The notes beneath the pieces were generated by a model, which saw nothing but the letters and a program-made list of their open reading frames with translations, had not been told where the DNA came from and searched no databases. Positions 47,968-57,803 of a stretch of 64,000 nt of DNA are shown here, in pieces (position 1 is the first letter of the stretch; every line of letters begins with the position of its first letter). The DNA is taken from contig JAAYIG010000137.1 in NCBI GenBank assembly GCA_012523595.1, positions 41,164 through 105,163 of the forward strand, written 5' to 3'. Source of the stretch: Fibrobacter sp. (lineage in GTDB: Bacteria > Fibrobacterota > Chitinivibrionia > Chitinivibrionales > Chitinispirillaceae). The translations under genes were made by a program, and so were the position numbers.

Positions 47968-50900
47968 ATGAAACGAATCTGCCTGATCTGCGCCATCATA
48001 CCGGCTACTCTGATAATCATAGTCTCTGCCCTGACAATGTCTTTGAAACTCGATACCGTTCACCAGTTTGCTATCTCCCAGGTCAATAAAGCAATCCCCG
48101 GAAAAATCTCTCTGGGCAGCCTCAAACTCTACCTCCTCGACCTTAGAGCAGTGATCAAGGATCTCCAGGTTGCAGATTCCACAGGGAGACCTCTTGCAGG
48201 AATAAAGAAAATTGAAGTGGATGTTTCCACACTAAGTCTGCTTCACAGAAAATTGGTGGTTGAAAAAATTCTAGTGGAAAAGCCTGGGGCCTCTCTGGAA
48301 CTGGATTCAACCGGAAAATTATCCCTCCTTGGCGCTTTTTCGGCCGGTGATACACCGCCAAAGGAAAAGGAAGATGAGAAAACAGGTGGCAAACCCCCGG
48401 TTGTAGAACTGAAAAGCCTGGATATCTCCGGTGGAGACATCCTTTTCAAGGCGGATAATGACAGCCTTTCAGCCAGGGTGAGCGGCCTTTCCCTTAAAGC
48501 TGACGGGGAAACAGGAACTCTTTCCGGCAGGGCATCGGTTACAATCGATTCCATTTCAGTACTGCGAAACGGTGGAAGGCTCGATGTGAGCGGCATGTCC
48601 GTAAATGCCCGCATGAAAGAGATGAATCTCGATACGTTTGAGATGAGATTATCAACCGACAGTTCTGTAGTGGCAGTCAAGGGCAGGGCTCTTTCGCTTG
48701 ACAAAGATCCGGAAATCGGCCTGTCCGTGGATATCGATCTCCTTCTGAAGGAGTTTCTTCCGATACTGGGTCTTGAGGAGAAACTCAGCGGTAACTCCAG
48801 TATCTCTTTAAAAGCAGGTGGTAAAATTTCCAATCCCGACCTTTATCTTGATGTAAAGTATGCAGGCGGAAAAGTGTGGGGTTACCCCCTGCAGTCGGTT
48901 TTTCTCAGGGGAGAGATGAAAGATCGGATTTTCGACCTTGTTTCCCTGCATGTCGATGCGCCGGTTGGAGGTGTGGACATAAAGGGAAGAGTTGATCTGA
49001 GGAGAATGTTTCCGGATGGATTACTTTCTTCACCGGGTTCTCTGAATGAACCGGCATACAATCTTTCCGTATCAGCAAGAGGCGTTTCCCTGAAAGAACT
49101 CTCACCCGGAATATCGGGCACTGCCGCGGCATCGGTTGATATCGATGGACAGGGATTTATTCCTGATTCTCTTTCTGCAAAGCTTGGGTTATCTGCCCGG
49201 GTGGCATCACTGAAACTTTCCGGAGATAAAACAGACGGGAAAAACCTGCCTCTTGATGCCGCAGTCTCCTGCTCTGTGTCTGTGACTGAGAATACCGCTT
49301 TGGTACACAAGCTGAAGGGAAATCTCGGCGGTACAGGGTTAACACTGACAGGAAGACACGAGATCGGTTCAGGGAAAACGGATGCTGATCTTAAACTTTC
49401 CCTTACATCACTGGGAGAACTGATGAAATTCGCCGGGACAGACAGTGTCAGGGGAAAGGCGGATGTTTCTGTGCATGCAGGAGGTGATCTGAGAAATCCT
49501 GTGGTAGACATGGTGGTAATTGCTGAAGCAGTATCGTATGAGAATATCCGCGTCGGAAATCTTGCACTTAATGCTGGACTCGGGAGAAACGGAGTCGCAG
49601 AAGTAAAAAAAATGGAGCTTGTAAACAGAAATTCTCATCTGATGGTTTCCGGTACGGCGAAAGTGCTTGATAAAGGCAAGGTTCTGCCGTCTGATCAGAT
49701 GACTTTTGGCCTCTCATTGTCTTCTGAGAACCTTGAACCTGGCGATTTTCTGGATTCGATCGGGGGAAGTGTAAAACTCAATGCGCAAATAGAGGGTACT
49801 GTAAATGATCCCGCCGGACATGTGAAGCTTTCCGCATCCCGGCTTTCTGCAGCGGGCCAGAGTATAGCAGGTGTAACTCTGGATGCAATTCTAGATCAGC
49901 AGCGACTTAATATTCAGCCTTTGAATGTAACGATCAGTTCCGGTCAGGATCTTACAATTAAAGGATGGGCATCACTGAAAGATTCCTTCAGTGTGGCTCT
50001 GTCTGCCCCTGGAATTAACCTTAAAACTATTTCCGCCTTATCATCGCAGGATTCTCTGGACGGAACCATCTTTATGGATCTGCAGGCAGGCGGGACCTAT
50101 AAGAATCCTCAGGCAGGAGGCAGTGTCGGTGTAAAGGGGATAAAGCGGGGAAAGTTACGTCTTGAGGATATATTGCTGCGACTTGCTTTGAGTGATCAGC
50201 AGATCGATGTGAACGGGAGAGTCCTGGGGGATGTTTCAGCCGGATATAATCTCGGAACCAGAGAATTTTCTGCCAGTCTCGAAATAAATAATCTGCTTCT
50301 GACGCCATATCTTGCAATCACAGGACAGAGTCTCGATGGTTCATTGACTGCCGCAGTCAAGGTCGCCGGCAACAGCGATTCACTGGACAGGATCACCGGA
50401 TCTCTCAATATAGCAGACCTGAAAATGAGCTACAAGTCAATTCCGGTGATTGAGATCCAGGGTTTGAGGGCGGCTTTTGAGGAATACCGGTATTCAATTC
50501 CGGATTTTATCATAACTCTGGCCGGTGAAGGATCTATCAAGGGACATGCAGAGGGACATGCAAAAGGCCCGCATGATATTGCGCTGAACGGGATGGTGCC
50601 TTTGACAGTTGCAAAGTACTTCTCTCCGGATATTCCGGATATCGAGGGACGCCTCTTTATCGATGCATCACTGAAAGGCACACCGGAAAATCCGGACCTG
50701 AAGGCAATTGTGAAGCTCAGAGATATCGCAATGACTGTCCCCGGACTCACCCAGCGTTTACATTCACTTAACGGAGACATAATAGCGGATCCAAAACGTG
50801 TGAGAATTGTGGAAATAAAAGGAAAGATCGATGACGGAGGACTGGGTGTAAAGGGAGAGCTTGAACTCGATAATCTCGCTCCGTCAAATCTGTCCGTGGA

Positions 50901-51891
50901 TATTGCACTGGATGCAGTTCCGGCCGGGGTACCGGATATGCTCGATATAGCCATCGGCGGTAGATTGCATGTGTCAGGTACACCGGACACCTCCCAGATC
51001 ACCGGAGATATCGTTCTTCTTGATGGTTTGTATTACAAGGATATAAGCATAAATCCTCTGGGTATCGTGGGAGGAGAGCGTAAACGCAAGGTGAAACCGC
51101 CTCCTGCGGAATATTCCGCTCCATATATCAGAAATATGCGCTTTGATATAGGTGTGCAGACCAGGTCTGCTTTCCGGGTTGATAATAACATGGCCCGGTT
51201 GACTGTCGCTCCGGATATCCAGGTAATGGGCACGTTACAGTCACCATCAGTAAGCGGAAGAGCAGTAGTTGAGCAGGGTATTATCACTTACCTCAAGAAA
51301 GAGTTTACCGTAGACAGGGGAATAATCGATTTTGTCAATCCCTACGCGATCGAGCCGGAAATTGACATTGTGGGTACAGTTCCAGTAAGGGACTGGAAAA
51401 TCCAGATCCTGATATCCGGGACTCCGGATGATCTTGTGCTGAAGCTCTCCTGTGAAGATCAGGCATTTGATGACCAGGATCTCCTTTCGCTGCTTATCCT
51501 CGGTAAGACAACCGCCGAACTTCAGGGAGGTATCGGAGCTGTAGCCGGGGGACAGTCCAATGAGCAGATGCTTGCCTCACTTGTAGCTTCTACATTCGGC
51601 GGTGGTATTAAAAAGGCTGCAGGACTCGATATGCTGAAAGTGGAAACCGGCGAGGAAAATGGGGAAGAGTCGGACAGGATCGCTGTTACAGTTGGAAAGC
51701 AGTTTACAAAACGCCTCGGGACAAAGTACACAATTGAATCCAAAGACTCAGAAACACTTCAGCGTGCCTCAGCAGAATTCCGTATTCTGCAGAATCTGCT
51801 TATCGAGGGATTCCAGGAGTATTATCTCACCAAAACCGATGACAAGGGCGCCTACGGCGGCCAGATCCGGTTCTCATGGGAGAGACGCTGA
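47968..51891 (+). CDS. tamB: TamB-like translocation/assembly protein (DUF490)
   Basis: The 1307-residue protein has one N-terminal membrane anchor (ICLICAIIPATLIIIVSALT) and then an AsmA/TamB-like region (LGSLKLYLLDLRAVIKDLQV). Long beta-rich repeats with V-x-G-x-V-x-L patterns follow, of the kind that make a hydrophobic groove. The C-terminal DUF490 domain includes VVEQGIITYLKKEFTVDRG and DEDLLSLLILGKT-like text (DQDLLSLLILGKTTAEL). TamB spans the periplasm. It works with an outer-membrane BamA-family partner in inserting outer-membrane proteins and in moving phospholipids. Its stop overlaps the start of that partner gene (TGATG). Confidence 0.87.
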   Translation: MKRICLICAIIPATLIIIVSALTMSLKLDTVHQFAISQVNKAIPGKISLGSLKLYLLDLRAVIKDLQVADSTGRPLAGIKKIEVDVSTLSLLHRKLVVEKILVEKPGASLELDSTGKLSLLGAFSAGDTPPKEKEDEKTGGKPPVVELKSLDISGGDILFKADNDSLSARVSGLSLKADGETGTLSGRASVTIDSISVLRNGGRLDVSGMSVNARMKEMNLDTFEMRLSTDSSVVAVKGRALSLDKDPEIGLSVDIDLLLKEFLPILGLEEKLSGNSSISLKAGGKISNPDLYLDVKYAGGKVWGYPLQSVFLRGEMKDRIFDLVSLHVDAPVGGVDIKGRVDLRRMFPDGLLSSPGSLNEPAYNLSVSARGVSLKELSPGISGTAAASVDIDGQGFIPDSLSAKLGLSARVASLKLSGDKTDGKNLPLDAAVSCSVSVTENTALVHKLKGNLGGTGLTLTGRHEIGSGKTDADLKLSLTSLGELMKFAGTDSVRGKADVSVHAGGDLRNPVVDMVVIAEAVSYENIRVGNLALNAGLGRNGVAEVKKMELVNRNSHLMVSGTAKVLDKGKVLPSDQMTFGLSLSSENLEPGDFLDSIGGSVKLNAQIEGTVNDPAGHVKLSASRLSAAGQSIAGVTLDAILDQQRLNIQPLNVTISSGQDLTIKGWASLKDSFSVALSAPGINLKTISALSSQDSLDGTIFMDLQAGGTYKNPQAGGSVGVKGIKRGKLRLEDILLRLALSDQQIDVNGRVLGDVSAGYNLGTREFSASLEINNLLLTPYLAITGQSLDGSLTAAVKVAGNSDSLDRITGSLNIADLKMSYKSIPVIEIQGLRAAFEEYRYSIPDFIITLAGEGSIKGHAEGHAKGPHDIALNGMVPLTVAKYFSPDIPDIEGRLFIDASLKGTPENPDLKAIVKLRDIAMTVPGLTQRLHSLNGDIIADPKRVRIVEIKGKIDDGGLGVKGELELDNLAPSNLSVDIALDAVPAGVPDMLDIAIGGRLHVSGTPDTSQITGDIVLLDGLYYKDISINPLGIVGGERKRKVKPPPAEYSAPYIRNMRFDIGVQTRSAFRVDNNMARLTVAPDIQVMGTLQSPSVSGRAVVEQGIITYLKKEFTVDRGIIDFVNPYAIEPEIDIVGTVPVRDWKIQILISGTPDDLVLKLSCEDQAFDDQDLLSLLILGKTTAELQGGIGAVAGGQSNEQMLASLVASTFGGGIKKAAGLDMLKVETGEENGEESDRIAVTVGKQFTKRLGTKYTIESKDSETLQRASAEFRILQNLLIEGFQEYYLTKTDDKGAYGGQIRFSWERR

Positions 51892-54650
51892 TGGCTTTCA
51901 GATCTGCTATAATACTCCTTGCATGTGTTTTTTCCGTTTTCTCCCGGGAAATTATCACCAGTGTTACCTGTGAAGTATCCGGGGATTGTGATTATCTTCG
52001 CGAAACAGCGATGAAGCTTATTTCCCTGAAAGTCAATGAGCCTCTGGATACAGTGCTGCTGAATCAGTCACTGGAAGCTCTGAAAGTGTGCCGTCTCTTT
52101 GAGCAGGTAGACTATGAAAGATCATCCGGAGAAGTAAAATTCCTCCTTACACCTGCAGTTTATGTGCGTGATATCCGTATAAAAAGGGAGATACCTCTGT
52201 TTGAGGATGATGTAGAGAGGGCGATGAGCACTTATCCGGGAGACATTTACACTGAAGAGATGATGAAAGTTCAGGATTCCCTGATTACCGCACTTTATCA
52301 GCGTGAGGGATTCATCAGCCCGTATGTTGAGGTATCATCGTACCAGCACCGGTCAGGCACTGACAAGGTCCTTACAGTAAAAATAAAGGCAGGACCGTTT
52401 TACAGGCTTAACTCACTTGATATCAGGGGAAACAACTCTGTTTCAGATTTCCGAATAAAGCGCAGCATGAGATTGTGGAGGACATCGCTGCTGCCGGGAA
52501 TTGCGGGTAGATTTGTGGAAACGGTGCTTCAGGATGACATAAAAGGGCTTCTTGAACTTTACAAGTCAAAAGGATTCGCCGATGTACAGATACGCGATAC
52601 GGTTATTACCGATTCTCTGACAAAATTGGTACAGGTTATTCTCGATATAGATGAGGGCTACAGGTACAGGGTAAAAATATCCAGCGAAGGAAATCGTGCT
52701 TTCAGAAAGCGTACTCTGCGTAAAGATGTTACGATTCACAAGACAGGAAACAGGAACAATGCGGGTGTGAGAAAGTCTGTCAAGGCAATGGAAAAACGCC
52801 TGGCCAACGCCGGTTTCCTTGGTGCCGGGGTGGAGATCGCAGACACTGTTATTCAGAAGCGTAAGCATAAAAGAAAAGAAGTGTATTTCTCTGTGAAGGC
52901 GGGGAAAAGGACAACTGTATCATCTATTATCATAAAGGGTGCACGCAGGCTGGATGAGAAGACTATCCGCGGGCAGATGCTGCATGTTGACAAAGGCAGG
53001 GACAGCAAAAGGGCCTACAACCCGGAAAGACTTCAGGAGGATATTTTCGCTATCCAGACACTTTACCGTTCCAGGGGATTTCTCAGCGCTAGTGTAAACC
53101 ATAAGGTCGAGCAGTCAGAAAATATGGTATCGATAGTCATTTCCATCGATGAGGGAAAGCGGACCTTTATAGGCGATGTATCTGTCGATTTCTCCAGGTT
53201 CCCCTGCCTGGATACAGGCAAGGCGATTACAGTCAGAAAGGGTGATCCATTCCGAAGTGATCTGCTGAAACGGGGTGCTCATTCTTTGCAGACAATAATC
53301 GCTGAAAAGGGATATCCCCATGCAGTTGTAACTCCGGTTGTGTCATTGAGTGAAGACAGCAGCCGGGCAGATGTGGAGTTCAGCATCGAGGAGGGGCCGC
53401 TTGTGACCATGGGAGATATCCGGTATATCGGTGCGTTCCGTACCCGCAGAAGAGTGCTTGAAAGAGAGTCGATGGTCAGGTCTGGTGAGCCGTTGTCTTT
53501 GAAGGATATAGTCGATACCCAGAAGAGAGTGAGGGATCTGGGACTGTTCAGCTCTATCCGGTTCAGGACCATCGGTTTACGTGAGAAAAGAGATACGGTT
53601 CATATGTTTGTGGAAGTAGCTGAGAAACGCTCCATCTACGGGGCTCTCGATGGGGGCTATCAGTCGGATAAGAGAACTTTTTTAAATGCAAAGGTGGGTG
53701 ACCGCAATCTCTTCGGGTTTAACAGAGAGGCATGGGTTAGAGGAGAAGTCAGCCAGCTTGACAGCCTGGTGCGTGGAGGCAGTGTGGATGAGATCGACTG
53801 CAGGGGTGAAATGGGTATATCTGATCCCAGGCTTTTTGGCACCAAAATCCGCGCAACGGTCCAGTTTTACGGAGAAAGAGAGTCGCAATTGAATCAGAGC
53901 TGGAAATCTGTCGCGGGCGGAGTGTCAGGGGGACTCACCTTTATTCCGAGTAAAGACGTAATGCTTGGCCTTGGAGCGGGCTATGAACGTCGTAAGCTTT
54001 TTCAGGATATCGGAGGTGTTCAGGTGGATACAGCCGGGATTCCCGAGGAATTGCGGCCACGTAACACCGTAAGTCTCAAACCCTCTTTTGCCTGGGACCG
54101 CAGGGATTCATTTACCCGCCCTCGTAAAGGAATGTTCATCTCCTCTGTTGCTGAACTTTCCAAAAGTATCGGTAGTACTGTTGACAATTTCCTGAAAGCA
54201 CAGGTCGAGGGCAGGGGATATCTGTCTCCGTTTTCTTTCCTGACATTTGCAGGTGTGGTACGTGGTGGTTATCTCAAACCCTGGGGCGGAGCGAAAGAGA
54301 CTCCGGCGGACAGGAGGTTCTATTTAGGCGGAACCGGAGATGTGCGCGGGTTTGATGAGAATCTGCTGAACCCTGATGACACCACCGGTGGTTATTCCTC
54401 CCTTTCTGCAAGTATAGAGGCGAGGCTGGATATCGGCTTTAATCTGGAACTGGCAGCATTTGCCGATGTCGGGCGGCTGGAGGATCAGCTTGTTACGATT
54501 ACACCGGAACAGTTCCGTTACTCGGCAGGTGTGGGAATAAGATACGTTACCCCGATAGGGCCGATAGGTTTTCTTTACGGGTGGAAAATAGGACGGAGAG
54601 AGGGAGAAAGTCCCGGAAAACTGCATTTCTCACTGGGGTATACGTTCTGA
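51891..54650 (+). CDS. BamA/TamA-family outer-membrane assembly protein
   Basis: The start codon overlaps the tamB-like stop, so translation is coupled. The 919 residues begin with a signal peptide (SAIILLACVFSVFS). About five POTRA-type domains follow to about residue 560, for example VRDIRIKREIPLFEDDVERA and FYRLNSLDIRGNNSVSDFRI. The C-terminal 16-strand barrel (Bac_surface_Ag) includes FYLGGTGDVRGFDEN and ends KLHFSLGYTF with the terminal Phe. The FLGG..VRGF motif is the conserved loop-6 signature. TamA has three POTRA domains and BamA five, so by domain count this is BamA-like. The tamB linkage suggests a TamA/TamL role. Confidence 0.87.
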   Translation: MAFRSAIILLACVFSVFSREIITSVTCEVSGDCDYLRETAMKLISLKVNEPLDTVLLNQSLEALKVCRLFEQVDYERSSGEVKFLLTPAVYVRDIRIKREIPLFEDDVERAMSTYPGDIYTEEMMKVQDSLITALYQREGFISPYVEVSSYQHRSGTDKVLTVKIKAGPFYRLNSLDIRGNNSVSDFRIKRSMRLWRTSLLPGIAGRFVETVLQDDIKGLLELYKSKGFADVQIRDTVITDSLTKLVQVILDIDEGYRYRVKISSEGNRAFRKRTLRKDVTIHKTGNRNNAGVRKSVKAMEKRLANAGFLGAGVEIADTVIQKRKHKRKEVYFSVKAGKRTTVSSIIIKGARRLDEKTIRGQMLHVDKGRDSKRAYNPERLQEDIFAIQTLYRSRGFLSASVNHKVEQSENMVSIVISIDEGKRTFIGDVSVDFSRFPCLDTGKAITVRKGDPFRSDLLKRGAHSLQTIIAEKGYPHAVVTPVVSLSEDSSRADVEFSIEEGPLVTMGDIRYIGAFRTRRRVLERESMVRSGEPLSLKDIVDTQKRVRDLGLFSSIRFRTIGLREKRDTVHMFVEVAEKRSIYGALDGGYQSDKRTFLNAKVGDRNLFGFNREAWVRGEVSQLDSLVRGGSVDEIDCRGEMGISDPRLFGTKIRATVQFYGERESQLNQSWKSVAGGVSGGLTFIPSKDVMLGLGAGYERRKLFQDIGGVQVDTAGIPEELRPRNTVSLKPSFAWDRRDSFTRPRKGMFISSVAELSKSIGSTVDNFLKAQVEGRGYLSPFSFLTFAGVVRGGYLKPWGGAKETPADRRFYLGGTGDVRGFDENLLNPDDTTGGYSSLSASIEARLDIGFNLELAAFADVGRLEDQLVTITPEQFRYSAGVGIRYVTPIGPIGFLYGWKIGRREGESPGKLHFSLGYTF

Positions 54651-54665
54651 TACACTTCTCTTCGA

Positions 54666-54762
54666 AATCGGTATCGGAATCGGTATCGAAGAATTGGATG
54701 TCAAGGGCATCTTATTATTTATGGAAAATCGGTATTTTCGATACCGATACTGACCCCGATCC
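54666..54762. repeat. GGTATCG-family repeat in inverted arrangement, copy 4
   Basis: AATCGGTATCGGAATCGG followed by TATCGAAG (from 54666) faces the inverted CGATACCGATACTGACCCCG (54739-54758). The arms lie between convergent genes, so a hairpin here could serve as a two-way terminator. Confidence 0.6.
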
Positions 54763-54792
54763 TGAAGACAAACAGAACCGGATACTCCTGCC

Positions 54793-55827
54793 TCAATTTA
54801 TCGGTTTTACCCGCAACCAGCTTTTTCTCTTCTCTTTTACTTCCTCCACATCGATTATCCCGGCATACTGACGGAGTTTGCGCCTGATAATCTTTCCTGA
54901 TGCGGTAAAATTTGACGCCTGCCAGTACCCGATTGGACGGGTGCCGGGCAGGAGGGCTGCGGATGTCTCGTCCTTGTTCGCTATCGACCAGTTGCACCAG
55001 CTCAAATGATGCTTGTCCATGAATTCGAACCACTCTTCTGTCTCAGCAGTGTCAAGAAAACCGTTGCCGGTTGCAACACAGGTGCCGAATTCAGTCACAA
55101 ACAGTGCTACACCTTTGTCAAGGGCTGCTTCGGCTTTATCCCTGAGTTCACCTTTGTGTGAGGCGGCGTAGAAATGAAGCGAATAGGCAAGGTTCTCCCC
55201 TTCAAGCGGATCATTTGCGGCATCGTCAACATTCTGGCACCAGGATGGAGTGCCCAGGATAATCAAATTGTCGGGATCGACCGATCTGATGGCGGATACA
55301 ACCGCTTCTGAATAGGGCTTGACTGAATCACTCCAGGATACTTTCATAGGCTCATTGAAAATTTCATATATCACATTTGGATATTCTCCATAACGGGTGG
55401 CCATCTCCTTGAAAAATCTCACAGATTCCTTCTGGTTCTTATGTGCGTAATGATCATGCCAGTCAATTATGACGTATATTCCCTTTTTGATTGCAGCATT
55501 AACTACGGTAATTATCTTTTCCTTTTCCGATCCATCGTATAAATATCCGCTCTTTGTTTCCTCGTGCTTTACTCCCAGCGCTGCGCGAATAATTGTGACT
55601 TTCCAGTCATCAACAAGCCATTTGACAGCACTCTCATTGTAAAAGTCTCCCATCCACTGGCTCCAGAAAAGGCTCATCCCCCTGAGTTGAACCGGATTAC
55701 CATGCTGATCGACTATTTTGTTTCCTTTCACGCTCAGCTTTCCGTGTTTTTCCACAGGTGTGGGCTCGCCGGCGGAAACTGCCGCAATGTAAATAAGAAG
55801 GACTGTAATAAATGGTATGATACGCAT
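54793..55827 (-). CDS. Secreted GH5 endoglucanase-like enzyme, single domain
   Basis: This 344-residue protein consists of a signal peptide and a GH5 domain. The acid/base Glu lies in IYEIFNEPMK and the nucleophile in LFVTEFGTC. YVIIDWHDHYAH and YSLHFYAASHK match GH5_2 cellulases, and the sequence is clearly paralogous to the 44989 enzyme (for example GMSLFW.QW and WLVDDW in the same places). It has no carbohydrate-binding module and no C-terminal sorting tail. It ends in a basic stretch, KEKRKSWLRVKPIN. It is convergent with the BamA-like gene. Confidence 0.88.
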   Translation of the reverse strand: MRIIPFITVLLIYIAAVSAGEPTPVEKHGKLSVKGNKIVDQHGNPVQLRGMSLFWSQWMGDFYNESAVKWLVDDWKVTIIRAALGVKHEETKSGYLYDGSEKEKIITVVNAAIKKGIYVIIDWHDHYAHKNQKESVRFFKEMATRYGEYPNVIYEIFNEPMKVSWSDSVKPYSEAVVSAIRSVDPDNLIILGTPSWCQNVDDAANDPLEGENLAYSLHFYAASHKGELRDKAEAALDKGVALFVTEFGTCVATGNGFLDTAETEEWFEFMDKHHLSWCNWSIANKDETSAALLPGTRPIGYWQASNFTASGKIIRRKLRQYAGIIDVEEVKEKRKSWLRVKPIN

Positions 55828-55960
55828 CCTGAAATCCCGGTTGATATTAACAAAGTAAATCTGTGATATGCCTGTTTAATCATCCTGTTTGAATCAAACA
55901 GGTATTGTAACATTTTTTGCCTTGAGAATGAAAGTAATATTTGCCGGCTCTGTTTCTGGG

Positions 55961-55993
55961 GGGCGGCACCGGTTATCGATACCGATGCCGATG
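55961..55993. repeat. GGTATCG-family repeat, copy 5
   Basis: GGCGGCACCGGTTATCGATA followed by CCGATGCCGATGC lies five bases beyond the stop codon of the CsgG-domain gene. It contains TATCGATA and GGCACCGG elements found in other copies. Confidence 0.5.
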
Positions 55994-55998
55994 CAGTA

Positions 55999-57516
55999 TT
56001 AGAAGAGATATGTCACACCTATGCGCATGTCCAGGCCTTTGAACTGAACATCTCTATGGGGGAGCATTTTCTGATCGATCTTGAACTCTCTCTCGACTTC
56101 CCTGACATCCCAGATCACATCGTCCCATTCCCATGTTATATACTTTGCACTCCATTTTGAAACAGCGGGGTGGTAGCGATACCCGGCATGGGCAAAAATA
56201 CCCAGATGTCTCATAATCTTTAACCTCAATCCTGAAAAAACTGCGGCACCGAAAGTAAAGGCACTGATCTCCTCTATTGCAGTCGATTCCATTACTGTGG
56301 TACGGTAGTTGGTTAAGTGGCTCTGAAGTTGATATATGTAGGGAATTTTGTATGTATATGATCCAAAGCCTAAACCGGCACCAATCGGTATAAAAAGGCG
56401 TTCCGCGATAACCGCAAACTCATATCCGATGCGGAAGTCAAAATCGAAAGATGAAAACTTATCCGATTGGTTGATAAAAGCAAAATTGAATCCGGTCATG
56501 ACATTTGTGTTTCGTATCTGGTAAAAATCGATGGATAAGAAAAAGCCCATGAGCTTTTCCAGAGCTTTGAAATCGGAAAAGTCAGGTGTCATGGTATCGA
56601 TATCCCCATATCTTATATAAGTGGTATAGGTGATAGTGGGAGCGGAGCCGATGGATGATGCTGCGCCGCTAAAGGCATATCCGCCGGAAATTCCGAGGTT
56701 TGTCCCGGGTCTTGTCTCCCGGATCATATCGCCTGCACCGATATTTTCACTCTTTTTAACAACCTTCGCTCTGGAATAATCCTTTTCAACAGAAGTGACC
56801 TTTATCAGCGCTGTCTCTATACTCTCGGTTCCAATTTCCTCCCCGGTAGATTCATCGATGATTCTCGATCCCTCTCTCAGGACTTTATAGTATTGACCTT
56901 TGCGAATACCCATTTCTGACCCCATGTTTATAGTCACTTCCCCGGGATCCACTCTGGCTATACGTGCATCCAGCGGATACATCTCTTTGATACTGGCAAC
57001 GATGGAATTTACTGAATTACCTGCTGCGCTGAGCCGTGCTTCGCTTGTAGAACTGCCGGACCCGCTCTGATCTATCTGAATCGCATTCTTTACTGTTCCG
57101 CTTGACGGATCTATGAACTGCACGTTTAAGGAGATCTGCGCTGTTATACCCTCCCCGGAATACTCTGCGCGGTAGTAGTCAACTGTTCCCAGAACAACCA
57201 GGTCTGCTCCGGAGGCTTTCCCGACTTCAACCGCAGTAGAATCATTGATGGTTCCACTTGATTCAGGAGACTTTTCCTTAAGCAGTGTTTCAAGCTGCAT
57301 CCTGTCCACAATCTCAAATCTGCCCTGTGAGGCAACAGTTGAACCTGTTCTATCGGTCAGGATTTTTCCCAGATTGCTGCGATCCTGGGATGAGCCTATG
57401 ATATCAGTGGAGACCGAGAACGGTAAAACAGCGATTTTTGTTTTTCTCTGTTCTGCGTTATTTGCAATGGCCAGAAGGAAAAATGACAGGAAGACTTTTT
57501 GCAAGATATGCGACAT
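55999..57516 (-). CDS. CsgG-domain protein with C-terminal barrel-like region
   Basis: The ATG at 57516 follows CAGGAG and gives 505 residues; the longer frame to 57762 has no ribosome site. After a signal peptide, the segment RKTKIAVLPFSVSTDIIGSS and the later GRFEIVDRMQLETLLKEK are typical of the CsgG/FlgT-like family. ASGADLVVLGTVDYY is also typical. A FlgT-like C-terminal piece (GEVTINMGSEMGIRKGQYYKV) follows. The final 220 residues have aromatic strands, ending MRIGVTYLF. CsgG proteins form outer-membrane export channels for curli, but related lipoproteins have other roles. No curli genes are next to it. Confidence 0.72.
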   Translation of the reverse strand: MSHILQKVFLSFFLLAIANNAEQRKTKIAVLPFSVSTDIIGSSQDRSNLGKILTDRTGSTVASQGRFEIVDRMQLETLLKEKSPESSGTINDSTAVEVGKASGADLVVLGTVDYYRAEYSGEGITAQISLNVQFIDPSSGTVKNAIQIDQSGSGSSTSEARLSAAGNSVNSIVASIKEMYPLDARIARVDPGEVTINMGSEMGIRKGQYYKVLREGSRIIDESTGEEIGTESIETALIKVTSVEKDYSRAKVVKKSENIGAGDMIRETRPGTNLGISGGYAFSGAASSIGSAPTITYTTYIRYGDIDTMTPDFSDFKALEKLMGFFLSIDFYQIRNTNVMTGFNFAFINQSDKFSSFDFDFRIGYEFAVIAERLFIPIGAGLGFGSYTYKIPYIYQLQSHLTNYRTTVMESTAIEEISAFTFGAAVFSGLRLKIMRHLGIFAHAGYRYHPAVSKWSAKYITWEWDDVIWDVREVEREFKIDQKMLPHRDVQFKGLDMRIGVTYLF

Positions 57517-57734
57517 AGTACAACTCCTGAAGTGTTTCGGGTGATACGATTTGTGAGAGTAAATACAATTTTTAATGTTTGAAAAGCAACTCTGAGTGGT
57601 GGTGAGGCTCGCCTCCGCATAGCACCTCGGCGTAGCACTTCGGTGGAGTGATTCGTCGACATCCGGTTGGACACTTCCGGAAAATTCAGTGGTCTGGGAT
57701 AGACCCCAGGGTACAGACCTTGTAATCCTGGCAG

Positions 57735-57766
57735 AAAAAAAATGCCGGTGGCTTGACGCCACCGGC
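57735..57766 (-). terminator. Rho-independent terminator of the efflux operon
   Basis: GCCGGTGGC (57744-57752) pairs perfectly with GCCACCGGC (57758-57766) around TTGAC. On the minus strand it is followed by A and a run of eight T. It lies 38 bp after the RND gene stop. Confidence 0.85.
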
Positions 57767-57803
57767 TGAAAAAACTGAGTGCCGGATCTGATGGCAGAGG
57801 GAA

